Shown: positions 1 through 9,721 of the stretch, one piece after another
Layout: each line of letters begins with the position of its first letter
Position numbering within the stretch: position 1 is the first letter of the stretch
Source: Poriferisodalis sp965231925
Lineage (GTDB): Bacteria; Actinomycetota; Acidimicrobiia; Acidimicrobiales; Poriferisodalaceae
Assembly (NCBI GenBank): GCA_965231925.1
Contig: OZ246894.1
Location: 372,001 to 436,000, forward strand
DNA: 64,000 bases
Direction of reading: 5' to 3'
The notes under the pieces: generated by a model
Told to the model about the DNA's origin: nothing
Database searches by the model: none
What the model saw: only the letters and a program-made list of their open reading frames with translations
Made by a program: the position numbers and the translations under genes

Positions 1-1860
1 ACTACATCGTCTCTGCGGGGGGTGGTGTGTCAGCCGATGCGGGCTTTGTCCCAGTCGCGGGTGGGAGTCGCGGTGGCGGCGAGGATCGCTGTTTGCAGCG
101 GACTGCGGCGGGTGGTGACGGTGACGGGTTTGGCGTCGGCGCGGAGACGGACTTCGCGGATGCGGTCGAGCTCTGGCAGGGCGCGGGCGGCGGTGAGGTG
201 CTGGCCGGCTGTGTCGGGGTCCGCGATGTCGGCGGTTTGCAGGTCGCGTGTGATGAGAGTCTCGGCGACGGCTGCGTAGACGCACACCGCGATGTGGCCT
301 CTGACTCGTTGCTCGGTCCAGTGCCGGATCGGCCGCAGCCGCAAGAAGTCCTTGAGCGTGCGGAAGCGGGCTTCGACGTCGGCGAGCTGCCGATAGGCGG
401 CTACCACGCGTTCGGCGGAGGCTTGCTGGGTGGTGAGGCTGGTGGTGAGCACGTAACGGCCCGCGAGCAGCTTTTCGTAGGCGTGCGCGTCTTTGTCGTA
501 GTGATAGACGAATCGCCCTTCGCCGATGTCGAGGTCGAACAGACGCCCGACGCCGCTTTGGCCGATGATGCGCTGAGCGGCGCGTCCGATCTTCGCGGCA
601 TCGACAAGCCGCCCGCAGCGGACGCGTTCTTCGAGAGCGAGCAGCGCGGTCTCGGTGCGGGCAACGAGCTCGGCGGTGCGCTTGGTGTCGCGTCGCATGC
701 GGGCGTCTGACTCGACGATCACCGCGCGGGTGCCGTCGGCCAGGGTCGCTTCGCCAGCGCGGCACCTCAGGTTGGGCACATCGGCCCATTGGGTGTCGTC
801 GTCGATGGTCTCGAGGGCTTCGCGGCAGGCTTTGTCCCGATGCAGCCGGGTGGCGAGCACATGATCGCAGCCGGCCTCAGCGACCGCGGCGACGTTGTCG
901 GCGGAGATCAGGCCCCTGTCGGCGACCACACAGATCCGGCCCACCGCGAACCGCGCGGTGAGATCTGCGAGCACGCCGGGCAGGGTGGACGCATCCGCGG
1001 TGTTGCCGGCGAACACGTGATGCGCGATCGGCACTCCGTCGCCGGTGCACAGCAGGCCGATCACGATCTGGGGCCGGTCGCGACGGCGGTCACGCGAATA
1101 GCCGAACGCCTTGGACTCGAACCGCTCAGAGGGACTCGTCGCGCCTTCCAGATACGTGGACGTCAGGTCGTAGCAGACGAATTTCAGGTCGATGTTGGTC
1201 AGGTCGCACAGCCGTGCGAACAAGAACTCCTCGGTGCCCTCCTTGAGATCCGCGACATGGTCAAGAGCCCGGTAGTACTGCCACGGCGACGGCGCCTGCC
1301 AGCTCTCGGGCATGATCACATCGGCTTGGGCCCACTCGGGAAGCCTCCGTTTGGAGCACGGCGCGATCAGACGGTTCGCGGCCATCGCGAACACCGCGTC
1401 GGCGAGCCGGCCGGCGTCGCGTTCGGCGCCCGCAGCCGCGAACCAGCCGTCGAGACCCAGCCGGCCCCACAGCGCCGCGGCGCACGCCGCCGCGCCCACC
1501 GCGGGCGCCGCGTCGGCTTCCAGCGATCCCACGTCGACGCGTTCGGTCTCCAGGTGCTTTTCCAGCGCGGCGACGATGCGGTCCAGCCGGCCCGAGCGGC
1601 GCAACGCGGTGACCTCGCCGAGGCGCAGCAGCGTGCGGTGACGGGTCTTCGCGCCGTCGCGCACCGACTCCACCAGCGACAGGTACTCGTACGTCTTGTC
1701 GCCCCTGCGACGTCGCGTCGTCTTCACGAACATATCCCGAATCTAGCACCGTAACGACACGAACCGCGGCATTGTGTCGCCCCTACATTTTCGTCACGAA
1801 ACACCCTCGCAAAACACAAAACCGCAGGTCACAGGCCTGACACCCACCAAAAACCGGCCC
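1..1860 (-). mobile_element. IS1634-type insertion sequence, left end probably outside window
   Basis: The single transposase ORF fills nearly the whole segment. A possible inverted match flanks it: bases 21-33 read GGTGGTGTGTCAG and bases 1837-1848 read CTGACACCCACC, which pair with one gap. This is short, and its left half overlaps the stop codon, so it may be internal to the true ends. I could not identify target duplications, and the element may extend left of base 1 and right to about 1880. Confidence 0.5.
30..1733 (-). CDS. IS1634-family DDE transposase
   Basis: A full-length 567-residue transposase expected to cut and join IS ends. The N-terminus (FVKTTRRRRGDKTYEYL) and the segment HRTLLRLGE are typical of the IS1634 branch of the IS4 superfamily. 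Catalytic Asp candidates are in YDLTSTYLEG (about residue 189) and VVADRGLIS (about 272). The third acidic residue lies in the Y-R-E-K signature YRQLADVEARFRTLK. A His-rich IS4-type insertion is not obvious. The frame is intact, so the copy could be active. It is transcribed away from the giant gene at 1993, leaving about 260 bp of IS flank and intergenic DNA between them. Confidence 0.9.
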   Translation of the reverse strand: MFVKTTRRRRGDKTYEYLSLVESVRDGAKTRHRTLLRLGEVTALRRSGRLDRIVAALEKHLETERVDVGSLEADAAPAVGAAACAAALWGRLGLDGWFAAAGAERDAGRLADAVFAMAANRLIAPCSKRRLPEWAQADVIMPESWQAPSPWQYYRALDHVADLKEGTEEFLFARLCDLTNIDLKFVCYDLTSTYLEGATSPSERFESKAFGYSRDRRRDRPQIVIGLLCTGDGVPIAHHVFAGNTADASTLPGVLADLTARFAVGRICVVADRGLISADNVAAVAEAGCDHVLATRLHRDKACREALETIDDDTQWADVPNLRCRAGEATLADGTRAVIVESDARMRRDTKRTAELVARTETALLALEERVRCGRLVDAAKIGRAAQRIIGQSGVGRLFDLDIGEGRFVYHYDKDAHAYEKLLAGRYVLTTSLTTQQASAERVVAAYRQLADVEARFRTLKDFLRLRPIRHWTEQRVRGHIAVCVYAAVAETLITRDLQTADIADPDTAGQHLTAARALPELDRIREVRLRADAKPVTVTTRRSPLQTAILAATATPTRDWDKARIG

Positions 1861-1954
1861 GAGGCGCCAAATTCGGGTTAGAGTGGCCAAGGGTTTCTAT
1901 TCCAAGGGCCAAACGGTAGAATTGTGAATTTGTGAGCCCAGTGTCAACACCGCT

Positions 1955-1970
1955 CCCCCCCCCCCCCCCC
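1955..1970. repeat. 16-base C homopolymer upstream of the giant secreted-protein gene
   Basis: Sixteen consecutive C residues end 22 bases before the ATG at 1993. The giant gene's frame is open back to a TGA at 1933-1935, but no start codon lies in that stretch, so the tract is outside the coding region as called. Its position fits the promoter spacer or 5' UTR. Such tracts slip readily and can phase-vary expression, but a tract this long is also a classic read or assembly error site. Confidence 0.9.
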
Positions 1971-1992
1971 TGTTAGACGAGCCTGTCGAGGC

Positions 1993-4900
1993 ATGAGGCA
2001 TCGCTATAGGGCGGCGCTCGGCGCGCTGCCATTGGCTTCATTGATTTGGGTTTCATTGATTTGGATTGCGCCTGGCATAGCCCATGCTTCGGGTGCCGCC
2101 CGCCAAGTTGAGGAGAACCTTCCGGCGGGCTCCGCCATCGGCGACCCGGTGACAAATGCCGACCTCGTCGGCAATCTGACCCATTCGCTGGCAGGCACGG
2201 ACGCTGACAGCTTCAGCATCGACGGCACCAGCGGTCAACTGCGAACCGCCGAGCCGCTGGATTACGAAGTACGCGATAGCTATGAGGTGATCGTCCGCAT
2301 CAAGCATGACGATGGCACAACCGACACGCGGGTTGCGATCTCTGTGTTGGACGTAGAAGAGCCGGGTATCGTCTCCGTGGCCCCGGCAACACCTCGCGCC
2401 GGCACGGTGATTCGGGCACGGCTCACTGATCCCGACGGCGGGATGCGTCCAAACGCCATCATCTGGCGATGGAGCGTCTCGACGGACGGGGTCCGGTACG
2501 CCCCTGTCAAAACGGGAATTTTTGGCCTTATCACGAGAAGTGCTTCCGAAGTGGCGACATTCACGCCGGACAGCAGACACGTCGGGAAGTACCTCAAGGT
2601 CGACGCGAAATATCATGACAGACGCAGCACCGGTCACTCATGGAGTCTCGACAAGTCGGCAGAGTGGACTTCAACCGTGCGGATCGAGGCCGCGACGGCT
2701 CTGCCCGAGCTGACCGTGCGCCCGCTCGTCTCTGGCCTGAGCATTCCCTGGGACATCGCCTTCACTCCAGACGGCACGATGCTGATCACGGAGCGGTCGG
2801 GCAAAATCTATAGCCGACGTCCCGATGGGCACATGCAGCAGGTCGAGGCGGACGTTTCCGACATTTTCACCACTCGCGAAGTCGGGCTGATGGGGATCGC
2901 AGTCGATCCTTCCTTCAGCGCCAGCAACGCCCTTGAGGGAGGTCAGGCTACCTTTGGGCGCTTCTACACCTGTATGGCCGTCAACACAGATACAGGCCGG
3001 GAGGTGCAAGTCATCAAGTGGGATATGAAGGATGACTACAGCGCGGCCGACCGCCTGGACGAGCCGCTGGTAAGCGGTATACCGCTCACCAGCGAGGGGC
3101 GGCATGGCGGCTGCCGAATCCGTTTCGGCCCGGACGGCCACCTTTGGATTACGACGGGCGACGGGGCCATCGCGGGCTCGCCTCAGGACCTCACGTCCCT
3201 CGCTGGGAAAGTGCTGCGCGTTGACGTGCAAACCGGGGCGGGTGCGGCCGGCAATCCGTTCACCGCCCCGTCCGACAGCCGGATCTACACCTACGGGCAT
3301 CGGAACCCGCAGGGTCTCGCCTTTCGTCCGGGAACGACGGAAGCATGGACTGTGGAACACGGTCCCGATCGCGACGACGAGATCAACCTCCTGACCAGCG
3401 GAGGCAACTATGGCTGGAACCCGACGCCGCCGTACAACGAAGCCGTTCCGATGACGGACCGGCAAGCCTTCCCAGAAGCGATCGAGGCCAAGTGGCAATC
3501 CTGGTACCCAGCGATCGCTCCGAGCGGCGCGGTGTTCCTGGACGGCGCAGGCTGGGGCGCGTGGAATGGACGACTGGCCGTAGCGCTGCTGAAGGAAAAA
3601 TATCTGAAAGTCTTCGAGTTCAGCAGTGACGGAACCCTCCTCAGCGAAGTCCTCGTGCCGGAACTCGATCAGAATTACGGGCGCCTGCGCTCGCCGGTCC
3701 TTGGGCCGGACGGAGCGCTGTACATCACGACCTCGAACGGGCCCGGCAAGGACCACATCCTCCAGGTATTCGGACCCTCCACACCTCGGCTGAGCGGTCT
3801 GGACTCAGTCGCGTACCGCGATCAGGGGACGAACGACCTGGCGACGTTCACGCCGCATCACTTGACCACCCCAGTGACCTGGACGCTATCCGGACAGGAC
3901 GCCGAGCACTTTTCAGTCAGCGCCGCCGGCGTTTTGAGCTTCGCTTCCCCGCCCGATTTGGAAGATCCGAAAGATGCCGACGGGGACAGTGTCTATCGCG
4001 TGCTCGTTGAGGCACAAGCCGCCAGCGGCGGCACGACCGCGAGGCGCGCAACGGCCGTCATGGTGCCCCCTCCCCCGCCGGTAGTCAGTATCTTTGGAGG
4101 CGTTGGCGTCACCGAAGGCGGCGAAACCAGATTCATCATTACTGCCGATCCGGCCCCGGCGGCCGACCTGGACGTGAGCGTCACAGTGTCGCAGAGCGGC
4201 AACTACGGCGCGAGCCTCGGCAAGCGGACGGTGACCATCCCGACCGCAGGCAGCGCCACGTTGACAGTGGGCACCGCCAACGATGACGCCGACGAGCCCG
4301 ACGGGTCGGTGACGGCGACGTTGGATGCCCCGGCGGCCGACGCTGGATACAAGGTGTCGGCGAACAAGGGCGCGGCCACAGTCAGCGTCGCGGACAACGA
4401 CGACCCAGGACCGGAGGTGAGCATCACGGCTAGCAACGCCGTCACCGAGGGCGGCGACGCCAAATTCGTCATCCTCGCCGATCCGGCCCCGGCGGCCAAC
4501 CTGGTCGTGAGCGTCACGGTGTCGCAGAGCGGCGACTACGGCGCGGCCACTGGTAAGCGGAGGGTGACCATCCCGTCTGTCGGCAGCACCGCCAAGGTGA
4601 CAATTGACACCCCCGATGGGCCACGGACGCTGATCGTTCCGACTGGAGGCAGGGCCGTCCTGACGGTGGGCACTACCAACGACGATGTGCCGGAGGCCGA
4701 CGGGTCAATCACGGCGACGCTGGATACGCCGGTCTCCGACGCCGGCTACACAGTGTCGGCGTCCCAAAGCGCGGCCACGGCCAGCGTCGCGGACGACGAC
4801 GACCCGCCGACACCGAGCAGGCCGAGGGTGAGCGTCACCGCTGGCAGCGGTGTCACCGAGGGCAGTGACGCGACCTTCACCGTCACAGCCAGCCCCGCCC

Positions 4901-7900
4901 CGGCGGCAGCCGTGAACGTGAGCGTCACGCTCTCGGCCAGCGGCGACTACGGCGCGACCGCTGGTCGTCGAACGGTGACCATCCCGACCACGGGCAGCGC
5001 CACGTTGACAGTGGGCACCGCCAACGACGATGTGGACGAGCCCGACGGGTCGGTGACGGCGACGCTGGATTCACCGGCTGGCGATGCCGGCTACACAGTG
5101 TCGACGACCCATGGTGCGGCGACGGTGAAGGTCTCCGACGACGACCTTCTGGAGGTCTCGGTCAGCGCCGGCGACGGGATCACCGAAGGCGGAGACGCCA
5201 GCTTCACCATCACTGCCAACCCGGCGCCGGCGGCGGACCTGGACGTGAGCGTCACGGTGTCGCAGAGCGGCGACTACGGCGCGGCCACGGGCCATCGAAG
5301 GGTGACCATCCCCACCACCGGCAGCGTCACGCTGACGGTGGGCACCACCAACGACGATGCGGTCGAGTCCGACGGATTGGTGACGGTCTTCGTGAATGCC
5401 GGCAGCGGCTACACGCCGTCGGCAACGCAGGGCGTTGCGAGGGTGGCCGTGGCCGATGACGATACGACCGCGCCGACCGTGCCGGTGATCTCAATCTCTG
5501 CTGGCGGCGGGGTCACTGAGGGCGGCGACGCCATTTTCACCGTCACGGCGAGTCCGGCGCCGGCGGCAGACTTAGGCGTCAGCGTGACGGTGACCCAGAG
5601 CGGCGATTACGGCGCGGCTACCGGCAGTCAGACGGTGACTATTCCGGTCACGGGCAGCGCCACGCTGACGGTGGGCACGGCCAACGATGATGCGGACGAG
5701 GCTGACGGGTCGGTGACGGCGACGCTGGACACTCCGGCTGGCGATGCCGGCTACACAGTGTCGGCCACCCAGGGTGCGGCGACGGTGAGCGTCTCAGATG
5801 ACGACGTCCCGGAGATCTCGATCAGCGCCGGCGGCGGCGTTACCGAGGGCGGCGACGCCGGCTTCACGATCACCGCCAGCCCCGCCCCCGCAGCCGACTT
5901 GAGCGTCAGCGTGACGGTGACCCAGAGCGGCGATTACGGCGCGGCTACCGGCAGTCAGACGGTGACTATTCCGGTCACGGGCAGCGCCACCCTCACCATC
6001 GGCACGACCAACGACGGTGCCGACGAGGCTGACGGGTCGGTGACGGCGACGCTGGACACTCCGGCTGGCGATGCCGGCTACACGGTGTCGGCCTCCCAGG
6101 GCGCGGCCACGGTGGCCGTGGCCGACGACGACACGACCGCGCCGACCGTGCCGGTGATCTCAATCTCCGCTGGCGGCGGCGTTACCGAGGGCGGCGACGC
6201 CGTCTTCACCGTCACGGCGAGTCCGGCGCCGGCGGCAGACTTGAGCGTCAGCGTGACGGTGACCCAGAGCGGCGATTACGGCGCGGCTACCGGCAGTCAG
6301 ACGGTGACTATTCCGGTCACGGGCAGCGCCACCCTCACCATCGGCACGACCAACGACGGTGCCGACGAGGCTGACGGGTCGGTGACGGCGACGCTGGACA
6401 CTCCGGCTGGCGATGCCGGCTACACAGTGTCGGCCACCCAGGGTGCGGCGACGGTGAGCGTCTCAGATGACGACGTCCCGGAGATCTCGATCAGCGCCGG
6501 CGGCGGCGTTACCGAGGGCGGCGACGCCGGCTTCACGATCACCGCCAGCCCCGCCCCCGCAGCCGACTTGAGCGTCAGCGTGACGGTGACCCAGAGCGGC
6601 GATTACGGCGCGGCTACCGGCAGTCAGACGGTGACTATTCCGGTCACGGGCAGCGCCACCCTCACCATCGGCACGACCAACGACGGTGCCGACGAGGCTG
6701 ACGGGTCGGTGACGGCGACGCTGGACACTCCGGCTGGCGATGCCGGCTACACGGTGTCGGCCTCCCAGGGCGCGGCCACGGTGGCCGTGGCCGACGACGA
6801 CACGACCGCGCCGACCGTGCCGGTGATCTCAATCTCCGCTGGCGGCGGCGTTACCGAGGGCGGCGACGCCGTCTTCACCGTCACGGCGAGTCCGGCGCCG
6901 GCGGCAGACTTGAGCGTCAGCGTGACGGTGACCCAGAGCGGCGATTACGGCGCGGCTACCGGCAGTCAGACGGTGACTATTCCGGTCACGGGCAGCGCCA
7001 CCCTCACCATCGGCACGACCAACGACGGTGCCGACGAGGCTGACGGGTCGGTGACGGCGACGCTGGACACTCCGGCTGGCGATGCCGGCTACACAGTGTC
7101 GGCCTCCCGGGGCGCGGCCACGGTGGCCGTGGCCGACGACGATCCCGCCGCAGAGGTCACCACCATTGGCGTCAAACAAGTCACCGACACCACGGCCACG
7201 ATCGTGTGGGCCCCGCAGGGCGACGGCACGCAGTATCAGGTCGGCTGGTACCAGAGCCCGGGCTTCCCCAGGCTGCAATACGCCACCACGACCCAGACCG
7301 AGCATCGGATCACCGGTCTCGAACCCGAGTCGGGCTACAAGGTCTTCGTGCTCGCGTACCGCGGCGCCAACATCTTCGGCACCTACACGATCGCGGTGAC
7401 GACCCTCGCCAGCGGGAAGTCCAAAGATGTCGACGTCGACGTCACCCTGCCGCCGCCCACCCCGCAGGTGAGCGTCACCGCCGGCGCCGCCGTCACCGAA
7501 GGCGGCGACGCGACGTTCACCATCAGCGCGGACCCCGCGCCCGATACGGACCTGCAAGTCAGCGTCACCGTCACCCAAAGCGGCGACTACGGCGCATCGA
7601 CCGGCCAGCAGGTGGTGACGATCCCGACCACCGGAAGCGTCACGCTGACGGTGGGCACGGCCAACGATGACGCCGACGAGGCCGACGGGTCGGTGACGGC
7701 CACCGTGAACACCGGCAGCGGCTACACGGTGTCGGCCTCCCAGGGCGCGGCCACGGTGAGCGTTGCGGACGATGATACGACCGCGCCGGTCGTGCCGGTG
7801 ATCTCAATCTCCGCCGGGGGCGGGGTCACTGAGGGCGGCGACGCCGTCTTCACCGTCACCGCCACCCCCGCGCCGGCAGCCGACCTGCAAGTCGGCGTCA

Positions 7901-9462
7901 CCGTCACCCAAAGCGGCGACTACGGCGCATCGACCGGCCAGCAGGTGGTGACGATCCCGACCACCGGAAGCGTCACGTTGACGGTGGGCACGGCCAACGA
8001 CGATGCCGACGAGGCCGACGGGTCGGTGACGGCGACGCTGGACACTCCGGCTGCCGACGTCGGCTACACGGTGTCGGCGACCCAGCGCGCCGCCACGGTC
8101 AGCGTTGCGGACGATGATACGACCGCGCCGGTCGTGCCGGTGATCTCAATCTCCGCCGGGGGCGGGGTCACTGAGGGCGGCGACGCCGTCTTCACCGTCA
8201 CCGCCACCCCCGCGCCGGCAGCCGACCTGCAAGTCGGCGTCACCGTCACCCAAAGCGGCGACTACGGCGCATCGACCGGCCAGCAGGTGGTGACGATCCC
8301 GACCACCGGAAGCGTCACGTTGACGGTGGGCACGGCCAACGACGATGCCGACGAGGCCGACGGGTCGGTGACGGCGACGCTGGACACTCCGGCTGCCGAC
8401 GTCGGCTACACGGTGTCGGCGACCCAGCGCGCCGCCACGGTCAGCGTTGCGGACGACGACGTTCCTGAAATCTCGATCAGCGCCGGCGGCGGCGTCACCG
8501 AGGGCGGCGACGCCAGCTTCACGATCACCGCCAATCCGACCCCGGCGGCAGACTTGAGCGTCAGCGTCACGGTGACCTCGAGCGGCGACTACGGCGCGGC
8601 CACCGGCCAGCAGACGGTCATCATCCCGACCACGGGCAGCGCCACCCTCACCATCGGCACGACCAACGACGGTGCCGACGAGGCCGATGGCTCGGTCACC
8701 GCGACCCTCGTCGACGGGGCCGACTACGACCTCGGCTCGTCCAGCGCGGCGACGGTGAGCGTCTCAGATGACGACGTCCCGGAGATCTCGATCAGCGCCG
8801 GCGGCGGCGTTACCGAGGGCGGCGACGCCGGCTTCACGATCACCGCCAGCCCCGCGCCGGCGGCCGACTTGAGCGTCAGCGTGACGGTGACCCAGAGCGG
8901 CGATTACGGCGCGGCTACCGGCAGTCAGACGGTGACCATCTCGACCACGGGCAGCGCCACCCTCACCATCGGCACGACCAACGACGGTGCCGACGAGGCC
9001 GACGGGTCGGTGACGGCGACGCTGGACACTCCGGCTGGCGATGCCGGCTACACGGTGTCGGCCTCCCAGGGCGCGGCCACGGTCAGCGTGGCCGACGACG
9101 ACCCGCCGGTGGAGCCGGAGGCCAAGCTGAGCATCACCGTCGAGGACGCCACGGGAACCGAGGGCGACGTGGTCGAGTTCCGCATCATCCTCTCCAAAGC
9201 CCTCACCGAGGAACTGGAGGTGAGCTGGTACGCCGGGACCGCCTGGCACCTGCGCGACAACCAAGCCCATTCATCTGACTACTGGGCCATGTCCGGGCAA
9301 ATGACCTTCGCACCCGGGACAACCGAGATGACCGCAGAGATCTGGCTCAAACAAGACAACCACAAAGAAGCAGACGAATACTTCGCAGTAGAGGCATACC
9401 TCCCCGGCAGCTGGCGCCGGCCCGACGCCACAGGAACCATGACCATCACCGACGACGACTAA
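1993..9462 (+). CDS. Giant secreted protein: PQQ-type sugar dehydrogenase with 15 Calx-beta modules and FnIII
   Basis: A 2489-residue protein. A signal peptide (hydrophobic LASLIWVSLIWIAPG, likely cut after AHA near residue 32) sends it out of the cell. Then come a cadherin-like module (about 35-118), an Ig-like segment (about 118-228), a glucose/sorbosone dehydrogenase beta-propeller (about 235-593), another cadherin-like module (about 596-693), nine Calx-beta modules (about 696-1718), one FnIII module (about 1720-1806) and six more Calx-beta modules to the C-terminus. The propeller carries the family signatures RHGGCRIRFGPDGHLW, with the candidate catalytic His, and YGHRNPQGLAF followed by EHGPDRDDEINLL. 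Calx-beta units start with TEGGDA and end in acidic DDD, expected to bind calcium. No sortase signal, TM anchor or type I/T9SS tail is evident, so the mode of retention is unknown. The ATG has a weak ribosome site (GAGG is only 2 nt away). Confidence 0.9.
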   Translation: MRHRYRAALGALPLASLIWVSLIWIAPGIAHASGAARQVEENLPAGSAIGDPVTNADLVGNLTHSLAGTDADSFSIDGTSGQLRTAEPLDYEVRDSYEVIVRIKHDDGTTDTRVAISVLDVEEPGIVSVAPATPRAGTVIRARLTDPDGGMRPNAIIWRWSVSTDGVRYAPVKTGIFGLITRSASEVATFTPDSRHVGKYLKVDAKYHDRRSTGHSWSLDKSAEWTSTVRIEAATALPELTVRPLVSGLSIPWDIAFTPDGTMLITERSGKIYSRRPDGHMQQVEADVSDIFTTREVGLMGIAVDPSFSASNALEGGQATFGRFYTCMAVNTDTGREVQVIKWDMKDDYSAADRLDEPLVSGIPLTSEGRHGGCRIRFGPDGHLWITTGDGAIAGSPQDLTSLAGKVLRVDVQTGAGAAGNPFTAPSDSRIYTYGHRNPQGLAFRPGTTEAWTVEHGPDRDDEINLLTSGGNYGWNPTPPYNEAVPMTDRQAFPEAIEAKWQSWYPAIAPSGAVFLDGAGWGAWNGRLAVALLKEKYLKVFEFSSDGTLLSEVLVPELDQNYGRLRSPVLGPDGALYITTSNGPGKDHILQVFGPSTPRLSGLDSVAYRDQGTNDLATFTPHHLTTPVTWTLSGQDAEHFSVSAAGVLSFASPPDLEDPKDADGDSVYRVLVEAQAASGGTTARRATAVMVPPPPPVVSIFGGVGVTEGGETRFIITADPAPAADLDVSVTVSQSGNYGASLGKRTVTIPTAGSATLTVGTANDDADEPDGSVTATLDAPAADAGYKVSANKGAATVSVADNDDPGPEVSITASNAVTEGGDAKFVILADPAPAANLVVSVTVSQSGDYGAATGKRRVTIPSVGSTAKVTIDTPDGPRTLIVPTGGRAVLTVGTTNDDVPEADGSITATLDTPVSDAGYTVSASQSAATASVADDDDPPTPSRPRVSVTAGSGVTEGSDATFTVTASPAPAAAVNVSVTLSASGDYGATAGRRTVTIPTTGSATLTVGTANDDVDEPDGSVTATLDSPAGDAGYTVSTTHGAATVKVSDDDLLEVSVSAGDGITEGGDASFTITANPAPAADLDVSVTVSQSGDYGAATGHRRVTIPTTGSVTLTVGTTNDDAVESDGLVTVFVNAGSGYTPSATQGVARVAVADDDTTAPTVPVISISAGGGVTEGGDAIFTVTASPAPAADLGVSVTVTQSGDYGAATGSQTVTIPVTGSATLTVGTANDDADEADGSVTATLDTPAGDAGYTVSATQGAATVSVSDDDVPEISISAGGGVTEGGDAGFTITASPAPAADLSVSVTVTQSGDYGAATGSQTVTIPVTGSATLTIGTTNDGADEADGSVTATLDTPAGDAGYTVSASQGAATVAVADDDTTAPTVPVISISAGGGVTEGGDAVFTVTASPAPAADLSVSVTVTQSGDYGAATGSQTVTIPVTGSATLTIGTTNDGADEADGSVTATLDTPAGDAGYTVSATQGAATVSVSDDDVPEISISAGGGVTEGGDAGFTITASPAPAADLSVSVTVTQSGDYGAATGSQTVTIPVTGSATLTIGTTNDGADEADGSVTATLDTPAGDAGYTVSASQGAATVAVADDDTTAPTVPVISISAGGGVTEGGDAVFTVTASPAPAADLSVSVTVTQSGDYGAATGSQTVTIPVTGSATLTIGTTNDGADEADGSVTATLDTPAGDAGYTVSASRGAATVAVADDDPAAEVTTIGVKQVTDTTATIVWAPQGDGTQYQVGWYQSPGFPRLQYATTTQTEHRITGLEPESGYKVFVLAYRGANIFGTYTIAVTTLASGKSKDVDVDVTLPPPTPQVSVTAGAAVTEGGDATFTISADPAPDTDLQVSVTVTQSGDYGASTGQQVVTIPTTGSVTLTVGTANDDADEADGSVTATVNTGSGYTVSASQGAATVSVADDDTTAPVVPVISISAGGGVTEGGDAVFTVTATPAPAADLQVGVTVTQSGDYGASTGQQVVTIPTTGSVTLTVGTANDDADEADGSVTATLDTPAADVGYTVSATQRAATVSVADDDTTAPVVPVISISAGGGVTEGGDAVFTVTATPAPAADLQVGVTVTQSGDYGASTGQQVVTIPTTGSVTLTVGTANDDADEADGSVTATLDTPAADVGYTVSATQRAATVSVADDDVPEISISAGGGVTEGGDASFTITANPTPAADLSVSVTVTSSGDYGAATGQQTVIIPTTGSATLTIGTTNDGADEADGSVTATLVDGADYDLGSSSAATVSVSDDDVPEISISAGGGVTEGGDAGFTITASPAPAADLSVSVTVTQSGDYGAATGSQTVTISTTGSATLTIGTTNDGADEADGSVTATLDTPAGDAGYTVSASQGAATVSVADDDPPVEPEAKLSITVEDATGTEGDVVEFRIILSKALTEELEVSWYAGTAWHLRDNQAHSSDYWAMSGQMTFAPGTTEMTAEIWLKQDNHKEADEYFAVEAYLPGSWRRPDATGTMTITDDD
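5485..7141 (+). repeat. 669-bp near-identical tandem duplication (about 2.5 copies) inside the giant gene
   Basis: The phrase GTGATCTCAATCTC recurs at 5485, 6154 and 6823, an exact 669-bp period. Each unit encodes a pair of Calx-beta modules (223 residues). Long stretches are identical between copies at synonymous sites, so the duplication is recent or kept uniform by recombination. Confidence 0.9.
7771..8454 (+). repeat. 342-bp tandem duplication (two copies) inside the giant gene
   Basis: GATGATACGACCGCGCCGG recurs at 7771 and 8113. The two 342-bp units (114 residues, one Calx-beta module each) are nearly identical at nucleotide level. This is a second, independent expansion after the FnIII module. 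Confidence 0.88.
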
Positions 9463-9463
9463 C

Positions 9464-9494
9464 CCGGCACCGCTGCTGCGCCAGCAGCGACCGG
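9464..9494 (+). terminator. Stem-loop after the giant gene
   Basis: Two bases after the TAA, CGCTGCTG (9471-9478) pairs with CAGCAGCG (9482-9489) around a 3-nt loop, and outer CCGG blocks can extend the stem. There is no T-run, as is common in high-GC actinobacteria. Confidence 0.6.
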
Positions 9495-9502
9495 GTGACC
9501 CG

Positions 9503-9658
9503 TCAGTCGCAGTCGAGGCGGTAGGCACCCCCGTGGGGCACCATGATTCCTGCGGTGGACCCGCCGAAGCGAGTGCCGATCACGAGCGTCTCGCCGTCAG
9601 CCCAGTCGCCTTCGGGTCTCCGAATTGTGGACTGTAAGCCTGCCGTTTTGTAGATTGA
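9503..9658 (-). pseudogene. Short 5'-truncated coding remnant
   Basis: On the minus strand an open frame of 52 codons ends in a protein-like segment containing GDWADGETLVIGTRFGG and MVPHGGAYRLDCD before a stop at 9503-9505. A TAG at 9659-9661 closes it upstream and there is no convincing start codon. The composition looks like the C-terminal tail of a lost gene. I do not recognise the family, and it could be chance. Confidence 0.3.
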
Positions 9659-9721
9659 CTACATGCCAAGTTGTCGATCTGCGGCACGGCCACTGCTGAG
9701 TGCCGGTCTCGGGAGCTGTGC

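Noticed and set aside
2671..3756. 361-residue minus-strand ORF antisense to the giant protein
   Set aside because: High-GC third positions open the antisense frame; the translation lacks domain motifs while the plus strand encodes a clear dehydrogenase propeller.
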